NCBI RefSeq assembly: GCF_001905795.1
Contig: NZ_LIXJ01000004.1
Coordinates: 366,409 to 430,408, forward strand
Direction of reading: 5' to 3'
DNA from: Streptomyces sp. CB01580
GTDB lineage: Bacteria > Actinomycetota > Actinomycetes > Streptomycetales > Streptomycetaceae
Length of the DNA: 64,000 bases
A program made the position numbers and the translations under genes. The notes under the pieces are model-generated. The model was not told the DNA's origin and searched no databases. It saw nothing but the letters and a program-made list of their open reading frames with translations. Numbering within the stretch: position 1 is the first letter of the stretch; every line of letters begins with the position of its first letter. Positions 55,177-62,642 of the stretch are shown here, in pieces.

Positions 55177-57219
55177 TTAACTCACCGTGAACGAGCGCTG
55201 GATAACTTTTCCGTTCACAAGCACCTCGCAGGCTCTGATGGACTTGGTCGCCGGGTCACGGACGGTGAAGTTGAGGGCGAAGGTTCCGTCGAGTCCGACG
55301 ACCCGGGTGACGTAGGAGTCGGAGGTCTGCTTCCCGTCCGCGGTGCGCCCGGTCACCGAGACCGTGGCGACGGGCGCGAAGCCCCGGCCGGTCACCTGGA
55401 CCACCGTGCCGACGGGCCCCTCGGGCGGGGAGAGCGCGAACTCCGGCCCGGCGGGGACGGACCCGTCCTGGACGGTGAACGCCGCGGTCTCGGTCCGGGG
55501 GTTGACGAGGACCTCCCGGACCCGGATCGCGACGGTGCCGGCGTCCTTGACGGTGAAGGTCTGCGAGAACGCCCCGTCCAGCCCGACCACCTTGGTCCGC
55601 ACCGCGTCGGACGTCTGCGACCCGTCGGCCCGCAGCCCGACGACGGACACGGTGGCGACGGGCGCGAAACCCTGCCCGAGGACGGTGACGGCGGTTCCCC
55701 TCGGACCCGCGGACGGGGTGAGGACGACGAAGGTCGGGGCCACGGCCAGCGGGGTGAGGGCCTGTGCGCCGCCCGCGGTGACCTGGAGCGCGTACGTGGC
55801 GCGCGGGGTGGAACCGGCCACCGTGACCGTACCGGTGAGCTTCCCCTCCCCGTCGATCCGCAGGGTCGAACCGCTGATCCCGGCGCTGTCGCAGGCGCTG
55901 CCGTCGGCGGCGCACAGCGCGGCGGCGGGCGTGGTCCCCGACGGCCAGTCGCCGCCCGACACGGCGATCGTCCCGCCCGGCTTGACCTTCGCCGCGCCCG
56001 CGAAGAGCGTCGCGGCGGCGTCGGTCACGGTGAACGGCGTGGTCAGTACGGTCGCCGGATCGTTGCCCTCGTCGACCTGGATCGCGGCGATGCCCGCGTC
56101 GGAGACGGTGAACTCGGCGGTGAACGTGCCGTCGGGGGTGCTCCTGGCGTAGACGGCGGTGTCGTCGAGCGTCGCCCCGTTCGCGTCCAGGCCGACGGTG
56201 TTGATCCACCGGTCCTGGTGGTAGTTGTCACCGGTGACCCGGATGACGCTGCCGAGCGGCGCACCGGCGCGGGAGAGCGTGATGGCCCTCGGCCCGCCGG
56301 GCACGAACGCCTTGACGGTCAGGGGCGCGGTCGCCTCCTTCGTGCCGTCACCGACCTTCACCAGGTACGAGCCGTCGGGCACCGCGCCCGCGTCGGCGAG
56401 CACCGCGCTCCCGGTCAGCTCCCCCGAACCGCTGATCACGAGCGTGCCGGAGACGAACTTGCCGGTGTCGCACCCGCCGCCGTCCGCCGCGCACAGCGAC
56501 GGCACGGGGGTGGCCCCGGCGGTCCAGAGGCTGCCGGACAGGGCGACCCCGGTGGACGGCCGCACGGCGGTGGCGGGGGCGGTCAGGGTGGCGGGCAGTC
56601 CCGCGGTGCCCTCGGCGTCCACGGTGCCGATGGACCCGCCGCCGCTCACCACGGCGCAGGGCGTCTCGTAGGTGGAGCCGAGCACCTTCGTACGCGTCAG
56701 GTTGCGTACGGGGGTGAAGGAGATCGGCCCCTTGGCGTCGGCGGGGATGAGGAAGTCGCCTTCGTAGGGCGGTATCTCGATCGGCTTTCCGGCCGGGATG
56801 TCGAGGCTGACCTGGGGTCCGGTGACGGTGACCGTGCCGGTCGCACCGCCCGACATGGCGAGGTCGATGCTGGGGGTGGTGGGCACGTCGTTCAGGCTGA
56901 GCCCGCTGGTGGCGGGGGACGGTCCCAGGGTGACCTTCGCGTGGACCCTGCCGCCGGGGTCGACGACGGCGGGCGAGAGATCGACGCTCATCTGCTGCGG
57001 CCCGGTCGCCTCGCCCTGCCCCGCGGGCAGCGTGCAGTGGACGGTCGGGGTGACCGTACCGGCGTGGGCCGGGGGCGCGAGCGCGACGGTCCCGCCGGTC
57101 CAGACGAGGACGGTGCCCGCGGCGAGGGCGACGGCGCGGCGCAGCGCCGTGTCCGGCCTCTTCGGTCCTCTCGGTCCTGCCGATCTCTGTCGGACGGACG
57201 ATCTCTGTCGGACGGACAT
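55177..57219 (-). CDS. Large secreted beta-repeat protein (IPT/TIG-like repeats)
   Basis: 680 residues; ATG 57219 after GGAGGAG. Signal peptide near 25-52 (RRAVALAAGTVLVWTGGTVA, cleavage after PAHA). Residues 55-195 form a beta domain shared with the next gene and starting TVTPTVHCTLPAGQGEATGP. From about 200 come Ig-like repeats (GVALSGSLWTAGATPVPSLC, CAADGGGC, IRVTGDNYHQDRW). Two near-identical C-terminal repeats contain TVSVVGLRADGSQTSD and TVSVTGRTADGKQTSD with KVVGLDGAF / RVVGLDGTF. No TM or LPxTG. A surface or matrix protein of unknown role. Confidence 0.85.
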   Translation of the reverse strand: MSVRQRSSVRQRSAGPRGPKRPDTALRRAVALAAGTVLVWTGGTVALAPPAHAGTVTPTVHCTLPAGQGEATGPQQMSVDLSPAVVDPGGRVHAKVTLGPSPATSGLSLNDVPTTPSIDLAMSGGATGTVTVTGPQVSLDIPAGKPIEIPPYEGDFLIPADAKGPISFTPVRNLTRTKVLGSTYETPCAVVSGGGSIGTVDAEGTAGLPATLTAPATAVRPSTGVALSGSLWTAGATPVPSLCAADGGGCDTGKFVSGTLVISGSGELTGSAVLADAGAVPDGSYLVKVGDGTKEATAPLTVKAFVPGGPRAITLSRAGAPLGSVIRVTGDNYHQDRWINTVGLDANGATLDDTAVYARSTPDGTFTAEFTVSDAGIAAIQVDEGNDPATVLTTPFTVTDAAATLFAGAAKVKPGGTIAVSGGDWPSGTTPAAALCAADGSACDSAGISGSTLRIDGEGKLTGTVTVAGSTPRATYALQVTAGGAQALTPLAVAPTFVVLTPSAGPRGTAVTVLGQGFAPVATVSVVGLRADGSQTSDAVRTKVVGLDGAFSQTFTVKDAGTVAIRVREVLVNPRTETAAFTVQDGSVPAGPEFALSPPEGPVGTVVQVTGRGFAPVATVSVTGRTADGKQTSDSYVTRVVGLDGTFALNFTVRDPATKSIRACEVLVNGKVIQRSFTVS

Positions 57220-57278
57220 ACGACTCCTCCGTGGTCGGGGCGTGGCTGGGGTTCTCTTCGCACATGACCGGAGTCACG

Positions 57279-57395
57279 TGACCGGGGTTCTGCAGGCACG
57301 CGACCGGGATTCCGTGGGCGCACAGCCGGGATTCCCTGGGCACGCGACCGGGATTCCGTGGGCGCACGACCGGGGTTCCGTGGGCACGCGACCCG
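57279..57395. repeat. About 22-bp tandem repeat between the two secreted-protein genes
   Basis: Five to six imperfect copies of GACCGGGATTCCGTGGGCGC followed by AC/CA (copies differ as GGGGTT, CCCTGG, GCACGC). It lies in the 281-base gap upstream of the 55177-57219 gene and spans its likely promoter region. Confidence 0.88.
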
Positions 57396-57500
57396 GTGTT
57401 CTCCTCGCATGCGAAAGGGCGGCGCCCGCCCGCTCCCTCGCGAAGAGCAGGCGGGCGCCTCCGGGACCTTCCTCCGACAGATCTCGGAGAAGGACGGATC

Positions 57501-59174
57501 TCAGAGAAGAGTGAGAGTCAGGGTGGCGCTGTAGTCCCCGGGCCTGGTGAATCCGGGGACCGTCAGCGTGAGGTCGGCGTCGGCGTCGAACCGACCGCCG
57601 GTGAACGGGCGGGACCCGTCCGGGTTCATCCGGCAGAGGCTCGCCGCCCGGCTCCCGAGCGTGGCGGGCGATCCCGCCACCGGTGTCCCCACGCTGCCGT
57701 CCCGGGCCGTGCATCTGGGGGTCCACCGGACGGCGTCCGCCGGGATGGTGCCGCCGTCGGAGCTGGTGAAGCCCGTGAGGGTGGCGGTCAGGGACCAGCC
57801 GCTGTCGACACCACGGGCGTCCTCCACCTCGACCCGGTTGAGCCGGGAGCGCTGCACACCGCTGCCGGTGCCCAGGACCGTCGTACCGAAGTCCACCACG
57901 TCCCCGTCCTGGACCATGGACAGGGTCCCGGCCCGGACCGAGGCGGTCAGTCTCTGGTCGGCGCTGCCGCCGCCCCCTCCCCCGCCGCCGTCCGTGGAGA
58001 CGGTGAACGGGACGGTCCGTACGGTCGCCGGGTCGTTGCCCTCGTCGGCCTGGACCGCGGTGATCGCGTCGGAGACCACGGTGAACTCGACGGCGAAGGT
58101 GCCGTCCGGGGCGCTCTTGACGTAGACCGCACTGTCGTCGATCCCGGTGCCCGTCGCGTCGAGGCCGATGACGTTGATCCAGCGGTCCGGGTTGTAGTTC
58201 CTGCCGCTGACCGTGATCACCGTGCCGACCGGTCCGCTGTCCCGCGAGAGCGAGATCTCCCGGTCGCCGGCCGCGACGGCCTCGACGGTGAGGGGGGCGG
58301 TGGCTTCCTTCGTGCCGTCGTTGACCTTCACCTCGTACCGGCCGTCCGGCACCGACCCCGCCGGGGCGAGGGTGGCCGTGCCGTGCAGCGTTCCGTGGGC
58401 GTCGATGCCGAGGTCGTTGCCGCTGAACTTCAGCGGATCGCAGCCGCCACCGCCCACCGCGCAGAGCGACGGCACCGGAGTGCCGCCCGGGGTCCAGCCC
58501 GAACCGTCCAACGTCACCGGGGTGTTGGGGCGCACCGGGTCGGCGGGGGCGGTCAGGGTGGCGGGCGCGGAACCGGTGCCCTCCACCGTGACGGTGCCGA
58601 TGGAACCGCCCCCGTCGACCACGTCGCACGGCGTCTCGAAGACGGAACCGAGCACCTTGGTCTGCGTCAACGTGCGGACCGGGGCGAAGGAGACCGCACC
58701 GGACGCGCTCGCCGGGACGAGGAAGTCACCTTCGTACGGCGGGAGTTCGATCGGCTTGTCGGCCGGGACGTCCATCGTGAACTCGGCGCCCCGCACCGTG
58801 ACGGTTCCGGTGGCCCCGCCGGACATCGCCAGGTCGAGGCTGGGGATGGTGGGCACGTCCTCCAGGGCCAGCCGACTGGTCGCGGGGGACGGTCCCAACG
58901 TGACCTTCGCGTGCACCTTTCCACCGGGCGCGACGACGGCGGGTGACAGTTCGACGGTCATCTCCTGCGGCCCGGTCGCCTCGCCCTGGGCCGCGGGCAG
59001 GACGCAGTGGACGGTCGGGGTGACCGTATCGGCGCCCCGCCCCGCGACCGACGGGCCGTCCGGCCCGGTCTCCCCGGCCCCGGCGGCGGCGGCCGCGACC
59101 CCGACACCGCTCAGCAGCAGCACGAAACAGGCGGCGAGCAGCCCGGTCGCACCGGGTCTTCGTCGTCGGATCAC
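57501..59174 (-). CDS. Secreted protein with WxL-like C-terminal domain
   Basis: 557 residues from GTG 59174, which has GGAGGGG six to seven bases upstream (an ATG at 59189 overlaps that site). Signal peptide RRRRPGATGLLAACFVLLLS. Residues 45-190 and the following Ig-like repeats are about 70 percent identical by eye to the neighbouring gene (TVTPTVHCVLPAAQGEATGP; NYNPDRWINVIGLDATGTGI). A Gly run (near 390) leads to a different C-terminus with DSGWSLTATLTGFTSSDGGT, ADAVRWTP and DADADLTLTVPGFTRPGDYS, like a WxL cell-wall-binding domain. Confidence 0.85.
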   Translation of the reverse strand: MIRRRRPGATGLLAACFVLLLSGVGVAAAAAGAGETGPDGPSVAGRGADTVTPTVHCVLPAAQGEATGPQEMTVELSPAVVAPGGKVHAKVTLGPSPATSRLALEDVPTIPSLDLAMSGGATGTVTVRGAEFTMDVPADKPIELPPYEGDFLVPASASGAVSFAPVRTLTQTKVLGSVFETPCDVVDGGGSIGTVTVEGTGSAPATLTAPADPVRPNTPVTLDGSGWTPGGTPVPSLCAVGGGGCDPLKFSGNDLGIDAHGTLHGTATLAPAGSVPDGRYEVKVNDGTKEATAPLTVEAVAAGDREISLSRDSGPVGTVITVSGRNYNPDRWINVIGLDATGTGIDDSAVYVKSAPDGTFAVEFTVVSDAITAVQADEGNDPATVRTVPFTVSTDGGGGGGGGSADQRLTASVRAGTLSMVQDGDVVDFGTTVLGTGSGVQRSRLNRVEVEDARGVDSGWSLTATLTGFTSSDGGTIPADAVRWTPRCTARDGSVGTPVAGSPATLGSRAASLCRMNPDGSRPFTGGRFDADADLTLTVPGFTRPGDYSATLTLTLL

Positions 59175-59540
59175 CAGACACCCCTCCATGGCCCGTTGAT
59201 TGCGCACATTGAGGAGGGCACGTGCGGAGAAGTCAAGAGAGAAACGAATGATCCTTGTTCGAAATGCCCGAAAGGCATTTCACGAGGATTTTTCATGCAC
59301 TGGTCGACATCTCTTGACATCTCTGAAGATCATGGTTTCACTCACCCGACATGCCAGGCCCGGCAGGAACGAGCGAACACTCGGCAGGCCGGCAGGCCGT
59401 GAATCCACCTCTTCATGATTCCGAAATCCCGCCATTCCGTGGCTCCGCAACTCCGCAACTCCGCGCACCTTCGAGTCCGTGGATTGCGGATCAGCGGATC
59501 TTCGGGTCCTCGAATCCAGCCGAAAGGGGTTCATCCCGTC
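59175..59540. other. Control region between divergent secreted-protein genes
   Basis: 366 bases, markedly AT-rich at 59240-59330. It contains a hairpin GAAATGCC-CGAAA-GGCATTTC (59261-59281) and two direct repeats GACATCTCT starting at 59306 and 59316 (10-base period) overlapping a TTGACA-like hexamer. CTCCGCAA repeats occur near 59450-59470. No gene seen. It serves the divergent promoters of 57501-59174 and 59541-60110. Confidence 0.7.
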
Positions 59541-60110
59541 ATGTCGATCATTCCCGTACCGTCGCCCACGCCAGGAACGCCGAGCCGAAGACACGTCCGC
59601 GTCCCGCTGGTACTGGCCGCGGCCTGTTCCGCGGCCGCCGCGCTGGCCCTGGCACCGACGGCCCACGCCGTGACCCCGCTCACGGCGACGGCCACGTACG
59701 ACTGCGGCGCCTGGGGCAGCGGCCTCGCCACCCTGACCGCCGCCGACTCGGGCACGTCCAAGACCATCAAGATCACGTCCACCGCGATCACGATGCCGCC
59801 GGGCACCAGCGCGGACCCGAACAGCATCACGACGACGCTCAAGCTGACCAGGACCTCGGGCGGTGCGACCAGTCAGGTGCAGTTCTCGGGCAAGACCAAC
59901 CCGGGAATGAGCGGCGGCAGCCCGATCGCGCTGGGCCCGCTGAAGCTCACCTCCGGCACGCTGGCGGCCGGTGACCGCACCGATTCCGTGGTGCTGTCCA
60001 CTCCCCCGAGCGCCACCAACTGGTCTCTGCAGATCGTGGCCTCGTCCCCGACCTCGGCCACCGTTCCGTGCGTGGCCACTTCGGCCCAGTCCACGGCGTT
60101 CACCTGGTGA
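59541..60110 (+). CDS. Small secreted beta-protein
   Basis: 189 residues from ATG 59541 (GAAAGGGG upstream). Signal peptide (RRHVRVPLVLAAACSAAAAL, ending APTAHA). The mature part is a single beta domain with Cys near both ends (TATYDCGAWGSGLATLTAAD and TSATVPCVATSA), probably disulfide-linked. The size, Cys spacing and Thr/Ser-rich strands resemble the N-terminal domain of the two large secreted proteins on the other strand (xxCxLPxxxG...C). All three may belong to one surface system. Confidence 0.82.
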   Translation: MSIIPVPSPTPGTPSRRHVRVPLVLAAACSAAAALALAPTAHAVTPLTATATYDCGAWGSGLATLTAADSGTSKTIKITSTAITMPPGTSADPNSITTTLKLTRTSGGATSQVQFSGKTNPGMSGGSPIALGPLKLTSGTLAAGDRTDSVVLSTPPSATNWSLQIVASSPTSATVPCVATSAQSTAFTW

Positions 60111-60249
60111 ACACCGGCCGGGCGCCCACCGCCCCGGCACCCACCGGTCCGGTCCTCCGCCCCACCGATCCGGCGTCCGCCGGTGCGCGGCCCGCACCCG
60201 CTCCGTACCGCGTCCACCCCTGACGCACGCTCCCCATCCGCACCGACGG

Positions 60250-60293
60250 CAACGGCCCGGGGCGAGGACCACCGTCCCCTCCCCGGGCCGTTG
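60250..60293. terminator. Bidirectional terminator
   Basis: Perfect 13-bp inverted repeat CAACGGCCCGGGG / CCCCGGGCCGTTG with an 18-base loop, in the convergent interval before the helicase stop. Confidence 0.88.
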
Positions 60294-60341
60294 CACCAGC
60301 GATCCCGGCCGACGCTCCGGACCGTCCCCGGCACCCCGCCG

Positions 60342-60420
60342 CTTCGATCGCGTCACTGCGGTCGCGTCACTGCGATTCGATCGCGTCACTGCGGTCGCAT
60401 CACTGCGGTCACGTCACTTC
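60342..60420. repeat. Tandem GCGTCACTGCGGTC repeat
   Basis: About five copies of a 14- to 15-base motif (GTCGCGTCACTGCG and variants). Two of them form a higher-order unit of about 33 bases beginning TTCGATCGCGTCACTGCG. It sits between the terminator and the helicase stop codon. Confidence 0.85.
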
Positions 60421-60441
60421 GGGCAGCCCCTTCAGCGGCCG

Positions 60442-62223
60442 TCACCTCATACGGGTGGCCCACTCCTGGACCTTCTTGATCCGCTGCTGGATCTGCCCGG
60501 CCGTGGCCTCCGCGCTCGGCGGGCCACCGCACGCCCGACGCAGCTCGGTGTGGATCACTCCGTGCGGCTTGCCGCTCTGGTGCGTGTACGCCGACACCAT
60601 CGTGTTGAGCTGTTTGCGCAGCCCCAGCAACTGCTTGTGCGTGACCACCGGCCGCGCCTCGGCCGGCTTCTCCAGCAGATCCGCCTCGTCGGCCGGTTTC
60701 TGCCGGCTGTGCGCGATCTGCCGGGACTGCCGCTTCTGGAGCAGCAGCTGCACCTGGTCCGGCTCCAGCAGCCCCGGAATCCCCAGGTAGTCCTGCTCCT
60801 CCTCACTGCCGGGGTGCGCCTGCATCCCGAACTCGGCACCGTCGTACAGCACCCGGTCGAAGACCGCGTCCGACTCCAGCGCCTCGAAGGGCAGCTGGTC
60901 CTCGGTCTCCTCGTCCTCCGCCCGCTCGGCGTCGGCGAGGAGCTTGTCCTCCTCCGCGAACGGGTTCTCCTCGTCGCTGCCCTTCTTGGGCTTGTCGAGG
61001 ACGTGGTCGCGTTCGACCTCCATCTCGTTCGCGAAGTCGAGCAGCATCGGAATGGTGGGCAGGAAGACCGAGGCGGTCTCACCGCGCCTGCGCGAACGCA
61101 CGAAACGCCCGACGGCCTGCGCGAAGAAGAGCGGCGTGGAGATGGTGGTGGCGTACACGCCCACGGCCAGGCGCGGCACGTCGACGCCCTCCGACACCAT
61201 GCGGACCGCGACCATCCAGCGCGAGTCGTCCGCGCTGAACTGGTCGATCTTCTTCGACGCGGCCTTCTCGTCGGAGAGGACCACGGTGGGCTTCTCGCCC
61301 GTGACCTTCTTCAGGAGCTTGGCGTACTCGCGCGCCGAGTCCTGGTCGGTGGCGATGACCAGTCCGCCCGCGTCCGGGATGCCCTTGCGCACCTCGGTCA
61401 GCCGTTTGTCGGCGGCGGCCAGCACATTGGGGATCCAGTCGCCGGTGGGCGAGAGGGCGGTCCGCCACGCCTGCCCGATGGCGTCCTTGGTCATCGGCTC
61501 GCCCAGGCGGGCGGCGATCTCGTCGCCGGCCTTGGTGCGCCAGCGCATGTTGCCGCTGTAGCTGAGGAAGATCACCGGTCGGACGACCCCGTCGGCGAGC
61601 GCGTTGCCGTAGCCGTACGTGTAGTCGGCCGAGGAACGCCGGATGCCGTCGTTGCCCTCTTCGTACTCGACGAAGGGGATCGGGTTGGTGTCGGACCGGA
61701 ACGGCGTACCGGTGAGCGCGAGCCGACGCGTCGCCGGGTCGAACGCCTCCAGGCACGCCTCGCCCCAGGACTTGGAGTCACCGGCGTGGTGGATCTCGTC
61801 GAGGATCACAAGGGTCTTGCGCTGCTCGCAGCGGTTGCGGTGCAGCATGGGGCGGACGCCGACACCCGCGTAGGTGACCGCGACCCCGTCGTACTCCTTG
61901 CTCAGCGGGCCCGCGCTGTAGTCCGGGTCGAGCTTGATGCCCACCCGGCCCGCTGCCTCGGCCCACTGCTTCTTCAGGTGCTCGGTCGGCGCGACGACGG
62001 TGACCTGCTGCACGACGTGGTGATGCAGCAGCCATGACGCGAGGGTCAGCGCGAAGGTGGTCTTCCCCGCGCCGGGGGTGGCGACCGCGAGAAAGTCGCG
62101 CGGCTGGTCCTGGATGTACTTCTCCATGGCGCCCTGCTGCCAGGCTCGCAGCTTCCCGGCCGTGCCCCAGGGGGCGCGGCCGGGAAAGGCGGGTGAGAGG
62201 TGGTGGGAGGCGGTAGTAGTCAC
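60442..62223 (-). CDS. DEAD/DEAH-box superfamily 2 helicase
   Basis: 593 residues. Q-motif-like LRAWQQGAMEKYI, Walker A VATPGAGKTTFALT (near 48-56), motif II LDEIHHAG (DEIH 142-145), motif III LTGTPF, then the C-terminal RecA-like domain with VRMVSEGVDVPRLAVGVYAT (motif V) and FFAQAVGRFVRSRRRGE (motif VI). An acidic insert and a 150-residue helical C-terminus (DEADLLEKPAEARPVVTHKQ) follow. The RecA order matches type-I-restriction/UvsW-like helicases, but no nuclease or methylase partner is nearby. Role in nucleic acid repair or defence is open. Confidence 0.9.
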   Translation of the reverse strand: MTTTASHHLSPAFPGRAPWGTAGKLRAWQQGAMEKYIQDQPRDFLAVATPGAGKTTFALTLASWLLHHHVVQQVTVVAPTEHLKKQWAEAAGRVGIKLDPDYSAGPLSKEYDGVAVTYAGVGVRPMLHRNRCEQRKTLVILDEIHHAGDSKSWGEACLEAFDPATRRLALTGTPFRSDTNPIPFVEYEEGNDGIRRSSADYTYGYGNALADGVVRPVIFLSYSGNMRWRTKAGDEIAARLGEPMTKDAIGQAWRTALSPTGDWIPNVLAAADKRLTEVRKGIPDAGGLVIATDQDSAREYAKLLKKVTGEKPTVVLSDEKAASKKIDQFSADDSRWMVAVRMVSEGVDVPRLAVGVYATTISTPLFFAQAVGRFVRSRRRGETASVFLPTIPMLLDFANEMEVERDHVLDKPKKGSDEENPFAEEDKLLADAERAEDEETEDQLPFEALESDAVFDRVLYDGAEFGMQAHPGSEEEQDYLGIPGLLEPDQVQLLLQKRQSRQIAHSRQKPADEADLLEKPAEARPVVTHKQLLGLRKQLNTMVSAYTHQSGKPHGVIHTELRRACGGPPSAEATAGQIQQRIKKVQEWATRMR

Positions 62224-62642
62224 GGTCTCCGGTTCGGGTCTCTCGGGTACGTGGGTGCTGTCCGTACGGGCCGGGACGGACCCGCAGGCGATACGACAAC
62301 CGGGCCACCCTACCGGTGGGCGGGGCGGAACCGCGTACAGACGAACGGCGGTTCGTCCGCGCTGAGACCGCCCTCACAAACGTCACAAAACGACGTCACG
62401 CGCGGCAGATGCTGGGAGCCTCTCCGCGATCCTCTGCCTGTCGAGAGCCCCCTTGCACACGTCCAGTACGAACTTCTCGGCCTCGCCGACGTCGAAGCCC
62501 GCGCCCAGCCGATGCCCGTTGACATGCGGGAAGACCCGGGTCGCACACCAGGCGACGCGTTGGTGAGCAGTGCCCGGCCGGGCCGAGCGATGCCGGGCCT
62601 CGCCGAGCGGTGCCCGGCCGCGCCGGACGATGGCGGGCCAGG
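62224..62642. other. Sparse region with one possible remnant
   Basis: 419 bases between the helicase start and the MFS stop. Apart from the possible remnant at 62383-62559 and CCGGGCCGAGCGATG-type repeats near 62575-62635, no gene is supported. Confidence 0.5.
62383..62559 (-). pseudogene. Possible gene remnant
   Basis: Fifty-eight codons without a usable start read RVAWCATRVFPHVNGHRLGA, then GFDVGEAEKFVLDVCKGALD, then RQRIAERLP. The balanced composition and amphipathic helix (EAEKFVLDVCKGALDRQRIA) look protein-like, unlike the Arg/Pro-rich sequence usual in Streptomyces non-coding frames. Upstream the frame stays open but changes to Arg/Gly-rich sequence. I read this as the tail of a decayed gene; it could also be chance. 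Confidence 0.3.

Larger units (their letters stand above)
60111..60441. other. Gene-free convergent region
   Basis: 331 bases between a secreted-protein gene and the helicase. Holds a strong terminator (60250-60293) and a tandem repeat (60342-60420); otherwise nothing recognised. Confidence 0.7.
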
